Origin: Macrothele yani
Taxonomy: Eukaryota; Arthropoda; Arachnida; Araneae; Macrothelidae
Direction: 5' to 3'
DNA: 64,000 nucleotides
NCBI GenBank assembly: GCA_039090855.1
Contig: CM077005.1
Span: 16,159,921-16,223,920, forward strand
In this document: positions 32,960 to 45,588 of the stretch, piece by piece
Layout: the number at the start of each line of letters is the position of its first letter
Numbering within the stretch: position 1 is the stretch's first letter
Program-made: the position numbers and the translations under genes
Notes under the pieces: model-generated
The model's input: only the letters and a program-made list of their open reading frames with translations
Databases searched by the model: none
What the model was told of the DNA's origin: nothing

Positions 32960-34750
32960 CATAGGCATGAGTGTGCTTAATTCAGATTCACCTGCATATA
33001 GTTTTGACTGAACTCCAGGTAACAAACTGTAATGTTGGGTGAAAGGAAGTCAGAAAAATAGGTATACCTGAAGTTGAACTGATAAACATTCTTCAGGAGG
33101 AATGCCTACTCTGAAGGGTGGAGAATGTCACAGAAGACAAGAGGGATCAGCATGCTGCTCAGATTGGTGGCAATGATGTCAATGCAAAACTAACATGCAT
33201 CTGGATGCTTTCTGGAGGGTGGTGCAGTTGGAATAAAATAAAGAAAACTTACTTTACTAACATGTTTTGTTTCATCAAAAATGACACCATATCAACTAAA
33301 TATACAACTGAAAAGTTTTCTAATATTTTCACTTCCTGTCTCACTATCAATGCATTTCCTATGGTACTACATGTATGGTGGCACCCTGTATCACATAATA
33401 CTTTAGAAACTAGGTTAATTAGTGCCTGTGATAGATACATTAATAGGTTTGCACTAAATTCATAATGATATGTTGTTTCTCCAAGCTGAGTATGTAAATC
33501 AAAGCCCAATTTCCACTCCACTTTCCGAACCACCAGATATCAATGCATTCTTGTTCCGAAAGATGATTTAATTTACAAAACTTTTGAAAATGTGGACAAA
33601 TATAAACACCCACGAAGCGAAGTCAAGAAAGAGCCACACAAATAACTGCTTAATTTGTTTTTCTTCTTTATTTTCATTTCCGGCTCGAAGAAGAGAGGGA
33701 AAAAAATCGTACGAGTTTTGTTCATATGTAGTTGTGTGTATTTCTGAACAGCAAAAGGTATTTCAAGAATTTTTTTTTTTTTTTTTGCTTTCACAGTGAT
33801 TTTATTTCCATCTTCTGTGCTGAAGAATGTGTTCTTGTTTATTTTTTTTTGGGGGGGGGGATGCTTGTGTGCCCACAGATACAAGTTGAATAACCATTCA
33901 CTAAAAGTATGAGTAAAGCTTATTATATTTATCGTGCATTTTAGCATTTTCTTTTTCTTTGTGTGTATTATGTTTAAGTATCTTTGGAACTTGGAATTTC
34001 AGAAAGTCTTGATTGGTAAAGTGATAGTAGTTCGAAATAGTTGTAAACTAATTTAAATGAGGTAAATTGCAGCCTCACTTAAAAAATTACTCTGTTTTTA
34101 TATTGTATTGAATAGTGTTAATTGTAACTTCCTGTTAACTTGTATTTATTAGTGTATTCACATAGTGTAAATGACAAGCATTTACAAATATTGTTATACG
34201 CGGTGTTCTTTGTGGGCCAGCAAGATACCAACTCATCATTAGCATTTTTTTTTATTTTTTATTTTTTATGCCAGTGTGTAGTTACTTTTAAATTTGGCAT
34301 GGGGAATCATTTTTTTTTTTTTTTTTTATGCTCTCCCAGATTCCGAAATTTCTTCCGAACAAATCATACGTGCAAAGAAAGAGAAAAATGTGAAGGATTA
34401 AGTCCCCTACATTTGGCAGAGACTTAAGGATAAGAGCTTGGATTAATAGTGAATATATATATATATAGTTGTAAACTAATTTAATTGTAATTGTTTTTTT
34501 CTTGCAGCGTACACCAATGCAAGTTTATTTACTTCCCTATTATTATTATTATATATAATTTTTTTTCCCCCTTGCAGCAAAGTAAGTAGCAATTTTGTCC
34601 AACCATCGTGCAACACTGGCCTTAGTTCGTTACTTTTCAGGGATTTTTTATTATTTGGTGAGTTGAGCCCTCCAAATTTAATGAAGAAATTTTTATAGTT
34701 AAAAGCAAGAAAAGAGTGCATGACTGTAACAATTAGTTCAACAATTTAGG
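32960..34750. other. Unassigned AT-rich stretch
   Basis: Homopolymer runs and short frames only; nothing recognised on either strand. Confidence 0.4.
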
Positions 34751-34752
34751 TG

Positions 34753-36592
34753 CAGGGCTTGAAAAATATCTGAAAAGTTACATGCCCAGCTTGGCATGTG
34801 CAGAAAATATTTACTTGCCCAGAAGTAAAATCTACATGCCCAGAAAACTATCTTTTATGATAAAAAACAGAAGCCTCATTTTTTTAAAGTTAAAAATTAT
34901 GATAAACTTTTTATACATTTTTTGTATCACCATTTTAAAGTGTCTGTATTCAAAATGCACAAAAGCATATATCAAGTTTTAAGAAAGGTAATCGATGGCA
35001 TTTGAGAAATTTAGTGATGATGCTATGTTCAAGAATTTTTAATATATGTCCTGTGTTTTACAAAAAAATTTAATAATCATAGTTAACTGTATGGCAGTTT
35101 AAGTAGTTTTTTAACAACAATTTTGAATGTAAAAATTATTTACCTTTTTCTCTTGTACAAACAAAAGTAATTTTGCATCATAAAATTCCAAGAATTGTTG
35201 TTTAGAAACAAAGGCAAATCTTATGTTTTTGACTACTGTTGTGTGTGCACTTAGTTATTAAACTATATCATCACCTGACACCCCACATTGCTTGAAAACA
35301 TTACTGGTGGTATCAGCAATTTTAGGATGGATTTTGCAAACAGTGCACAACATAATAGTCTTGTCATTTGACTTTAGCCAATTAAATGCTTTTATCTAAG
35401 ATTCTTTAACTGTGCAACAGCTTTTTTTTTTTTTTCTTTTTTTTTTTTTTGTTCGCTTTATCATAGTCCGCTTGCATAAGTTTCAGATTTGCCAACGACG
35501 TAGATTCCGATTCTGAAATTACGTCACTCAACAGTGCGGAAGACGAATTTGTAACTATTGCTGACAGATCGGAAATTTCACATAATTACTTACTATGAGA
35601 TATACTTTCATTGCTGGATTTTATTTTCCATAAAAGCATGGTATATTCATTACTAAACAACATATATCCACAGCTAACATGAACCGCAACTAACACGAAT
35701 ACTGTTTTCTCAGATAAACTATGTTATCGCCGTTGGTAAATTTCACTCTTCTCCCGGTTAAGTGGAACGCATTGCGCAGGCTCGTTCTTAAACGAAACTT
35801 TGCTTTTGTTCCAGTAGTTTCGCTGTCAGTTCGTGTGTGTGGGCACGCACGTGGGTGGAAGCTTCCACTTTACCAAGTTATGTCAGAGATGTACTGAAGA
35901 GTTCTTTGAAGACGAAAAATGTCAGTGCGCGATTATCACGCATGTATAAAGACGTTCATTACATTAAAAATCTTTCTAAAAATAATTACTTTATTTAATA
36001 ACGTTTTCATCAAAGCATACACAGCAACCACAAGTATGTGAAAACATCTATTGTAAATAATCACGCATCAGCGCATCTACGAGTATCAACAGATTTCTGG
36101 TTGGCGTTGTTGCCAAACATAAGCAATAGCAGAGTAACCCCACCCGGGGTTGTGTTATAAATATTCTGTTGTTACTCCTTCCCCATAAAGCACGGGCTTT
36201 TTTGCCCATCAGTCTGCGCGCTCCTGTTTCATGGCAGTTTATGCTTTTTGTCACTAAACACCGGAGGCTAGTTTCTTCCGATGCATACATCCCGTCGTTA
36301 ACTGTAAACAACATCTGGAGCAAAACTACATATGGCCCCAATTTCTGGACGTAGAGCATAATATAATTAAAGAAACGCTATTCTCCTGGCCTTAGCACTT
36401 ATTCCGTAACAATAATACAACTGCAGTAAAATGAAAAACATGCGACAACCGTCTTTTTTTCTAGAGCAGAAAATTATCCATTCCAATCTTTTTTTCCCTT
36501 TAAATCTAGTTGCCCGACATTTCATTTTTACTTGGCCAGGCCAATAATTTACATGCCCCGGGAATCTCGGGCATGGTATTTTTCAAGCCCTG
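34753..36592. mobile_element. Non-autonomous hAT-like element, CAGGGCTTGAAAAAT ends
   Basis: The left end CAGGGCTTGAAAAATATC (34753) is matched by the complement ATTTTTCAAGCCCTG ending 36592. Both arms then carry repeated ACATGCCC and CTTGCCCAG phrases. CAGGG... ends and a 1.84-kb body without transposase fit a non-autonomous hAT. Flanking 8-mers do not match, so no target duplication is claimed. Confidence 0.65.
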
Positions 36593-36854
36593 AAGTGTAT
36601 GTGAAATCATTACTGCATTAAAGAAAGAGAGAATGTAATGGACTTGTGATTATTATTCATATGGCATGAGCTACTACATTCGTTCCTCTATATTGTCAGT
36701 GAAAATGGGGAGCAACTTTTGTCAATTCTTCATTAAATCATTTCCACTCTCAACTCAATCCTTTGCATCATTTTTGTTTTTAAATGTATTTACCATATCC
36801 ACAATCTTCTCATCCTATTCTTCCTTGTATGCATCCTTAATTTTGACGTGTGTG

Positions 36855-37814
36855 CAGACATGCCAACCTTCAAAACCTGAAAATTGGGAAATTTTTACAG
36901 CTCGTAAAATCCCCCAAGCACTATTTTTTTTATCGACGTTTTCCAGACGTAGGAACATTTTTCCAGAAGTAGTATCAGTCCACTAAAAGCTCTGGAAAGA
37001 GAAAAAAGAACAAAAATCATCACCTCCTTCCCCTACTGAAATTCGTTTTCAGGTACGCTGACTCCACAAAATAATGGAAACTTAAAATGGCCTACATGTT
37101 GTTTCTTACGAATAAAATAGCAGCCAACTGGTTTTCATTTCTTCTTTAGGTTGTGTGTGAAGGCGGAGCCTACAAAAAGCATCGTACTAACATCGCCTTC
37201 CATTACAAGGCAAGGCCAAATGTAACTACTCCCTTTTGTCGTTACGTGAATTTGCCATAACTCAACTGTTTATCTTATCACTTAGAATGTGCATGGCTCT
37301 GTTGAGGCAAGGGGTTGAAAGACTCAACTGCAAGAAGGCAGGGCAACTTCCTTCTGTCAATCAATTACTGACCCTTCCCGGCATTCTAGTGCCAGAGAGC
37401 TGAAGGCGTCGTATGATAATCAGACTGGGAAAATTTGTTCAAAGCAATTTTTTTCCCGACGCATCTCGGACGATTGGTTGCACTTATATTTTCCCACTCC
37501 GGAACTTTTAGTGGACTAATAATACTACTTCTGAAAAGCACTTAGACCACTGCACCACCAGGGTGGCTTTTTTTTTTTTGCAGATGGGAGGGGAGGAAAA
37601 GTACTAAACTGATGACTGTAATGCCGCCTTGCATTGATGCAGAAAGAGAAAGATTTCACAGGCGGTGCGAAATCATGGTGGTTGATGCAATTTCAACCAT
37701 CCTAGAGGCTAATTCTCGGTGAAAATCAAGAGAATTTGACATTCATCCAGAGGGCAGGAGGAAGGGCTGAAAATATGGACTCTCCAGCCTAAATCCGGAG
37801 CGTTGGCACTTCTG
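36855..37814. mobile_element. TIR element with CAGACATGCCAAC ends
   Basis: The left end CAGACATGCCAACC (36855) is matched imperfectly by the complement GTTGGCACTTCTG ending 37814. Nested inside is a second inverted pair: CAGAAGTAGTATCAGTCCAC (about 36962) against GTGGACTAATAATACTACTT (about 37510-37533), plus a SINE head. No coding capacity was seen. No target duplication could be read. Confidence 0.5.
37541..37567 (-). mobile_element. Truncated SINE head
   Basis: CTTAGACCACTGCACCACC followed by AGGGTGGC is the A-box end of the SINE family. The rest of the body is absent and a T-run follows directly. Confidence 0.6.
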
Positions 37815-38291
37815 TGCATGATACAGTGACTAAGATACTATATTTAGGAGCAAATTTTACTTTTGCTGCAATACATATCCTTTCAAGTGCTAACACAATT
37901 TTCTTCAGTGAAACACAGTTCGGGAAATTCTACGTATAACACTACCACATCTCCACATCAGTGGCGTAACTAGCACAACGTGCCCCCCCCCCCCGCAGGA
38001 TTTACTTCAGCACCCCTATGCACAGTTATTTTCCCAGGATTTTGAACCCGAAGGGGTATGCATTTTTCGTGGGGTGTGTGGTTTGGGATGGGGGTAGGGG
38101 GTTAGAAAGTCAGGGAGAGTGTCTGCAAAAAGTTTAATGATGGTACCTAGAAGCCCTGTAGTTTTAACATTTTAAGTAATAGATTTGACAATATGTGTAA
38201 TTTGCTTTGTCCAAAACTAAAATACATCACTTGAAGAAACCAGCATCTTACACATGGCAGATCTGTGGCTGCTGTTAATAAATGTTGGCGC

Positions 38292-41200
38292 CAGGGATCA
38301 TAGCATACTTCTGGAAAATTTTAGGTAGGGATTTTAGGACTTTTTAGAAAAATTTTAGGAAAATTTTAGGAGTGTATTTCAATAAAAACTAGATGTATAT
38401 TTGTATACATCTAGTAAAACAACTTTGTATACATTGTAAAGAGTTTGCTTCACACCCTTCAACCATATATACAGATAGACTGCGCATGACATCAAAATTT
38501 CTGGCTCTAACATAAAATCACATGACATCAGTCAAAAAGATGGGTTACACCTGCTGTGCTTATGGTTGCTCTGAGCGATATAGTAAAGGAAGTTCTATGA
38601 TTTTTCATGGGTAAAAAACGAATTAAATACCTAAGTCATAAAAGTTCAATTACTTAACCAGAAACTTGCAGCTATTGATATAAAAATATAGTAACTTAAG
38701 AAAAAAAAAATGGAATGCATGTTCCAAATTCTTCGCAAATGTTCATCACATTATAAATCACGAAATGTAAACAACCCGATCATGCATGTATATAGCTCAT
38801 AAGTAAACTTACCTGAAGAGTTTTCATTATATATGAGGCGCATTCACATAATACACCGAAAACACTGAAGTTCTGCAGCGTAAATTAGTAATCATAACAG
38901 CATTTCTACACGAAATTTGGAGTCTGATGATGATGTGCCCAATGTTTGAGCCATGGCGGCTTTGATGCAGCTATTGACAATGCGCAGTCCATTAGTATAT
39001 ATGGTCGAAGTTCACACCCAAATTTTTTGCATAACGTCTAATGTCTAAAGTTTAAGTATGATTTACTTCTAATGTTCAGTTCTTATCTTTTCACGTGTTA
39101 TTATCATATTCAAGTATATTTACCACATTCAAGTTTCACTTTGAACATTAATATGCTGTTGAACCAGAAGCAATTCACGATTTTCACAGTAAAGTTTTCA
39201 GGTTTCACATTAAATTATAATATCCTAAAAAGGTAATTGAAAACCAAGAACTATGTACAATTGTTCACTGAATTACCTTTTTTATATTATTGTTTTAACC
39301 TTTTCCTGATAAGCCTATCTTTTTCTGCTTCCACCACAACTAATTTACTTTCAGTTTTCTTTATTTCAGCTGAACCTTGTATGATCAAGTTAGAGGCAAC
39401 TGCTATTTCAACAGTATTTTGTTTTTCTACAGCTTTTCTCATTCTTTCTGTTCCCTCTTGAATTACTGCTAGGGAGGCTTCTTTATCTTTTTTAAGCCTA
39501 TTTATTTCTGCATCATTTTCTTTTATTTTGTCATCAAACTCAGCTTTTCTTTTTTTCTCTAGCTGCTTTTCCTTATTTTCCCTCTCTTTCTGCTTCCTTT
39601 CTTTTACCTTTTTTGATTCTTCTTCCTTCAGCTTATCAACATACTCTTTATAAAATTTATGTGAATCACGAACACTATTTAACAAATTTCTTGTTATGGG
39701 AACTTTACTTACACATCCATAGTGTTTCTTGGCCCCTTTAACTATTCTTAATGATGTTATAGTTGAGTCTTTTAAGTTAGCCTTGTCCTTCCTTAACAGA
39801 ACAGTGTTAACCGAAAATCCCCTTTCTGCATCAGCATTAATATGAGGTAAAACTAAAATTGACTTTATGAGTTTAGCAAGATTTGAGTATTTTTCTTTTC
39901 CGCTAGAGTCTTTAATACTAAATATATTACGCCAGTAATGATCAATCCGCACTGGAATATGCCCTTCCTCTGAAAATTTCACTAGTTCATCTAGAGTTGG
40001 CTTATCGCAATTTTAAAATTTCCACTCTTCTCTTACTCTATCAATTTGTTCCTCAGAAAGATGCAAAACACTTGAAATTCTGGTTATTTCTGAAAGTCCT
40101 TCAGTGACTGAAAGTTGAGTTGACTCTTTCTTTGGTTCTCTTACCTTTAAAACTTCTATGTCTCTTAGCTTTTGATTGCAGAATGGCAAATTTGACTTTA
40201 AATATTTTGTGGTTGCGATTAGTGATGATCTTACATCTAAGAGAAATAATTTCTGCCTGGTCACCTGAACATTCCTGAGGAGATTTTTTGTCTTCATACC
40301 AACTTCTAACTCCTTTAGTTTTTTCCATGAATTTTTGTTTTCAAAATCTACATTCTTTAGGTCTTCTCCAAATTTCCCTGCAATAACATCATCTTGGATA
40401 AACTGAGCCATAACATTTCTCATTAAAGTATTTAAATCAGAATATAACTGGTGTATTTTTGGTTCTTCACTCTGATAACATAATGAAAACTTTTCAAAAT
40501 TTTGGTGTGAAAATGAAATTAATGCTAAATAGCAAGGAGTTAGCTCATTTTTCAGGAAACAGTGAATTCTTTTATACCTTGCCGAATTGCGTAGTTGTTT
40601 TTCAAATATTTTTTGAGATGGCAAGAAGTTTAAAAAATATTCTGTAATATTTAGCCATTGATCCAAGAGCCTCTGGGCTACAGAACCAACGGTTAACCAT
40701 CTGTTGCTGACATGACGCAAAAGAAATTTGGCTGTGACCAATGTTATATCCTCGACAGATTTATAATCCTCTCGTCTTGCAGCACTACTCTTTAAAAAGT
40801 AATGCATATCAGTAGCAAATTTGTCAAAATCTATATTTAAGCTTGTCAAAAAAATTTTTAAATGCATTACTAACAACATGCAGGTTGCAAAAACCTAGTT
40901 CCAAAGATTTCTGGACTGTTTCTTGTTTTACAACTTCATTGAATTTGCGTAAAAAGCACTTATTTACATTTGGGCTGTCCATGGATACACAAATAATTCT
41001 GTTCAACGAAATATTGAAGGATGATAACACATCAAGAATTTCTTTTAGCAAAATATCTGCTGTTGCATGACCCAGAAAAACGCTTGTTAGGTATCGGCAA
41101 GAAACTGAATTTATTTCTGAAGACCAGTACCTGAGATACACATCCAACTGCCGTTTCACTTGTGTATTTGTAGTTTCATCAAATGCTACGTAACCTTTCC

Positions 41201-42604
41201 TGGGCTACTAGATGCAATGTCTTTTTTCAAATCCTCTTCAAAATATTTTGACAATCCATGTGATATCACATAAGCAACTTTTTTTCTTTAAGTTGCATTT
41301 TGGCTGCAATAGCAGAATCAGGAAACATTTCTTTGAAAAGTTCAACTGTTTCAGTGCATGAAACAAAAGACATATTGTCCTTAGCAACTTTCATGGCCCA
41401 TAATGCTTCGGCTTTAGCCAACTGTAAATCATGACTCAGTACGTACTTCACTAATATTTGTTTTGGGCTGAAGATCCCGTCCTCCAAAGGCTTTCAGGAT
41501 GGACTTATTTTGAAATTTACTTTGAAATTTCTGCAAATGTTTTTTCCCTTTATGATGCGCTTTTACTTGTGAAAAGCCACTATTAGAAATATTGAAAATT
41601 TCTGAACACAATATCCACTTAGCAGAAAATATTGTTTCAGTTGCAGAACACCATTCTTTCACAACTTCACTCCGTCCAATTCTTTGGCGTCCAATTCTTT
41701 GGCGAGCCACACATCTTGAAATTTTGTTTTGGATTTAGGCATCTTAAACACTTGTATTACTAACCAGAAAATGAAAGGGAAAGTACAAAAGCACGTTCCA
41801 ATATTGCAAAACTAGACAACTTCCCGAAGTTTGGCTGCGAGGATGTCAGAAGATAGGGAGAAAAAAAAAAAAAAAAAAAAAGCAAGTCACCACTAGAGAA
41901 CTGAACCTGCACACAGCACAGAGAACACCATAAAAGACGCAAAACCAGAAACTATCATACGCATCTCGCGCAAGTTCAGTCAAAGTGAGTCGGAGCCGAG
42001 ATATACTGCGCATCGAAGGTCGCTGTTGCCGACGCACGATCGAAGGTCAATTATCATGTGCTCTATTGCCTGCCACGATAACACTCAGCTACCATCCCAT
42101 CGTCATTACCGGAGGTTACGGAAGGAGACCACATGTTTCCTCTTTGCTTCCACCCACCTGCGGTTTACAATAACAAAACATCAGCAGAAAAGGAGGTTCC
42201 ACGAGGCATGTCCAAAAATAAAGTATGATCTTCTGCGTGCCATGGAGTTTGTCTGCAAAGTGCAAACCAGGGGTGAAAATGACCCCTCCCCTTTTCCCTT
42301 AGATCTCTTGTTACTCTCGAAAACTGTCCGAAGGCACAAAAGTGGAGCGCCCGCCCCGAAGCAAGTGCATCTCGATGGCGTCATTTTCCCTCCCTTCAGC
42401 AGCGCATCATATAGGCTGTGTTTCTACAATAACAGGTCTTTTTACCTTACCGTAATGGTAAATTTATTGGCGTTAATAACGGTTGTATTTTTAATAAATA
42501 AGCTTACGAAAAATTTTAGGAAGAATAGCAAATTTTAGGTATAATTTTAGGAATTTAAGGAGGGTCACAAAATATTAGGAACTTTAGGAGGAATGCGATC
42601 CCTG
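38292..42604 (-). mobile_element. hAT element, 4313 bp, nested with exact 8-bp TSD
   Basis: The ends CAGGGATCATAGCAT (38292) and the complement ATGCGATCCCTG (ending 42604) are flanked by the exact direct repeat GTTGGCGC at 38284-38291 and 42605-42612. Sub-terminal regions on both sides carry tandem TTTTAGGA motifs. It encodes a minus-strand hAT transposase with few defects. The perfect duplication marks it as the youngest layer of this nest. Confidence 0.93.
39287..41742 (-). pseudogene. hAT transposase with C-terminal coiled coil
   Basis: The start is probably the ATG at 41742 (MPKSKTKFQDVWLAKELD). A BED-like zinc-finger region (VKEWCSATETIFSAKWILC, then GFSQVKAHHKGKKH), MEDGIFSPKQILVKYVLSHD, ETVELFKEMFPDS, a central domain (41159-40824) and a long frame from 40879 to 39287 follow. 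That long frame is interrupted only by a TAA at about 40010. The hAT dimerisation domain reads LVLPHINADAERGFSVNTVL. After it come about 130 Lys/Glu-rich residues predicted to be coiled coil, which is unusual for hAT proteins. A 15-bp tandem duplication lies near 41690. At least three frameshifts. Confidence 0.8.
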
Positions 42605-43013
42605 GTTGGCGCCTGTCGTGCACATAATCCTAGGTAACTGACTGTTCTCTCCCACATCCTCCATGGGGAATCCCACTGTTGCCTCGCGCTTTTCCTCAGC
42701 AGCTCAGAGAGGGGCGATTGGAGAGCTATCGTATTATTTACAACTCATTGCAGAGAAATTGTATTACAACCCGAAGTCAAAGAGCCAAACACTTTCAATC
42801 TGTAGGACATTCAGTGTTTTATAAGTGAAACTAGGCATTTATTTAGGCAAAGCTAAATACATATATCTTAAAGCAAAATATGAATCTTAGGGTTAATTAT
42901 TGTGCATGTTAAAATTTTTTCATAAAACTGTAACTGGAAGCTGCAGTACGTCCCTTTATTACCCACACCCACCCCACAGCTGCGAGGGTGGTAGTTACGC
43001 CACTGTTCCACAT

Positions 43014-44155
43014 CCACTAGCTGCATCTGTATACTGCTCCAATGCTCGTACTCTTCCAAGCAAAATAAATTCAAGCACTTCTCAAGGACTTTTCAAAATC
43101 AATTTATCATGTGTGTCTGCTGTCGGTCAGTCACCACATAGGTTTTTTGGTAAGTTCAAACCATTACTTAGCTGTGGGACGGGCACACCTTCAATGATCT
43201 GCCTGTTACCCCTACCTCCCTGTTGATTTATTTTATCAGCTTTGAATTTCCCCTCTATTTTGGCATTTTTTTAAATCATTTTATTTTGTGAAATACCTTG
43301 AATGGATATGTTACTTTTGTATTCATCTGCTGGTATGACATTTATTGTTTGCTTTGACTTTTTATTTTTGATGCATGACTGATGCTTTGATACATTTTCT
43401 GATGCAGCCAGGAGATGAAGGGACCACACATGAAGCATAAATTATTCCTAGAAACTCCATGCTTCGGAAAGAATGTGTCCTTAATCACAATCAACAGATG
43501 CCAATCACAATTGCAAATACATCATTTCACTTATTTTACTCCCATGGCTGACATTTTACTTTGTAGTGATGTCATAGCCAAGATACCAGCAGCCCACGTG
43601 TTCCCCTGAGTTCAAGAATGAATAAGCGGGGGAGGGGGCTAGTACCTTGATCAGCTTGGTGCTTTTATCAGAAATACACAGAAACCTCCTCTACAACGTT
43701 TTAGCATAAACAATTGTTTCAAACATGCTCTTTCATATCATTACTTAAAAAAACGAAACATTTTTTTTCAAGTACAATTTACAGAGTTGTGAACTTTTTC
43801 AAGTACTTTCAAGGACTTTAGATTTCTTAAGAACTTTTCAAGGAGCATACAAACCATGTGCTCATCATTTTTTTAAGTACATAATTTTCTTCAATATCCA
43901 GCACAAAATTATCTTTTTAAACTACCTTCTTGAAACTCTCTAAACGGTTCAAAAACATCAACTTTAGCTTAAGTCATTTACTATATGTCAGCAAAATAAT
44001 TATTTCAAATCAACAATTTCACAGTCAGTCATTTTTTTCAACCTTCAAAATAATAATCCCTCAACTTTATCAAATGGTTATCCCTGGAACTATTCTCCAA
44101 TTCAAATAGCTATTCGTTAATTTGTGTAGCTGTACAAGAGTCTCTGAAGTTTGTT
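43014..44155. other. Unassigned; repeated CAAGGACTTT phrases
   Basis: Phrases TTCAAGCACTTCTCAAGGAC (about 43068) and TTCAAGTACTTTCAAGGACT (about 43798) are related. They may belong to ends of another TE, but no boundaries could be set. Confidence 0.35.
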
Positions 44156-44159
44156 GAGT

Positions 44160-44275
44160 ACTCTTTGCCCTAGTTAATCAGCTTTGCTGATTACCAGTCA
44201 GAGTGCTCTTTGCACAAGTTATTCAGCTTTGCTGATTAACTCATGCAAAGAGCACTCAGCTGGTAAAATTTGACA
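44160..44275. repeat. Hairpin with GAGTGCTCTTTGCA stem
   Basis: GAGTGCTCTTTGCA (about 44201) pairs with TGCAAAGAGCACTC (about 44245) around a loop that itself contains CAGCTTTGCTG. Just upstream (about 44157-44200) a partial direct copy, GAGTACTCTTTGCC then TTAATCAGCTTTGCTGATTA, is present. Confidence 0.65.
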
Positions 44276-44871
44276 GAGATTTTGTTTTTCAACCACCACA
44301 AAAGGAACAACAAATTTCTGCTTTTAGTGCAGCCAAAAAAAAAACTTGTTGATATTATTAAAGTACAGTCTATGAAATGGGCCACTATTCTAAGAACAAA
44401 TTACCTACACACAAAAGAAGCAATCAATTACACATATAAGTAACTTATTTTAATCTGTTTGCTCACTTAACAGTGTTTCCTACTGCCTAAGTTCTGCTTG
44501 TTAACAAATGTGTTAAACATATTTATTCGTCAGTGTAAAATACCTAAAATACTTTTATGAGTATGAATATTTAGATGCCATTAGGTACAATGGCTGTAAG
44601 CAGAAAAAAAGAAACACCCGCATCGCTCCTTTAGATTTCACTGCACAATTTAACTTTGGCTTTTAGTTATTAAAATGATTTGAATCTGTCTGCTGGTCAA
44701 CAAGGATTTTGACACCACTGCACACCACTTTCATGCAAAAATTCACTATTCCAGAAGAATGGATGCATATCAATTTTTAACTCAAAAATCATTTGAATTA
44801 ACTTGAAGCAAATATTTGGTTACACATTCATAAAAGAAAAGACTAAAAGTCAAGGGGAAAAAAAGGAATAC

Positions 44872-45106
44872 CTTGAAACAGGAACAATTTCAGTATTTCC
44901 ATAATCAACATAGATGACTTCAACTTTCTGATTCTTATTTTTAGTAGTATTTGGCATTGAAGTTATCTGAGTCAGATCATCATATTCTTCTATTATGTCT
45001 GATGTACGATCACACTGGGAATCTTTTTCTTTTTCAACCAAAATATGTTTGACTCTGGCTCTGTACCATTTATTATCAGCAGTGTACTGAACCAGATATA
45101 AATCAC
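44872..45106 (-). CDS. Tudor protein exon 2: Tudor barrel core
   Basis: A 235-nt minus-strand exon with acceptor TTTGTTTTCAG and donor GTATTC, entering in phase 1 and leaving in phase 2. It encodes GDLYLVQYTADNKWYRARVK and, after a 40-residue acidic loop, VEVIYVDYGNTEIVPVSR. The W-Y-R-A-R and V-D-Y-G-N-T-E motifs are diagnostic of a Tudor domain. The aromatic residues W/Y and Y of DYGN form the cage that binds dimethyl-arginine in family members. This is the strongest single piece of host coding evidence in the window. The long insertion between strands 2 and 3 is a variable feature among Tudor domains. Confidence 0.92.
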
Positions 45107-45221
45107 CTGAAAACAATAAAATAACTAATTTATACACATTCAATACTTCACATGACACAAAGAAAAAAAAAAAGATCATAGTGTATACAGATTGCAATAA
45201 ATATTAGAAGCTGCATATTTC

Positions 45222-45460
45222 AACTGGCTGTCAGAAAATAATTCACTAACTGTTTAACATTTCACTTCCTACTGGGTGAATATATTCAAGTCATGAACTA
45301 TACGATACGGTAATCAACAATCTATCGGCAAAAGTTGGTACCACCAGTGTATTGAGGTGATTCACAGTCACTAACATTTCAACTGCCTGTCAGAAAATAA
45401 TTCATTAAATGTTGAACACCTTACTTCATACTGGGTGAATACACAGTCGTGTCAGAATAA
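45222..45460. repeat. Two direct copies of about 75 bp
   Basis: CTGTCAGAAAATAATTCA..AA..GTT..ACA, followed by CTTC.TACTGGGTGAATA, occurs at about 45225-45285 and again at about 45388-45445. It lies just before the Tc1-like remnant. Confidence 0.7.
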
Positions 45461-45588
45461 TACAACCATCAATTGAATCACAGTGTACCCGTCCAAAAAC
45501 ATCACACAGTGCATGTGACAAGGTCTACCACACGAAGATACAAGCAGCCAGCCAGGACAGATGAGCCATAGCGCATCACGTGAGCACG

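Larger units (their letters stand above)
37959..43005. mobile_element. hAT-like element (CAGTGGCGTAACTA ends) hosting another hAT
   Basis: The left end CAGTGGCGTAACTAGC (37959) and the complement GTAGTTACGCCACTG ending 43005 are terminal inverted repeats. Flanking 8-mers CTCCACAT (37951-37958) and TTCCACAT (43006-43013) differ at one base, a hAT-type target duplication. Without the nested element it is only about 0.73 kb and non-coding. Confidence 0.85.

Noticed and set aside
36048..36359. Overlapping open frames on both strands near 36.2 kb
   Set aside because: They lie inside a non-autonomous TIR element and show no domain.
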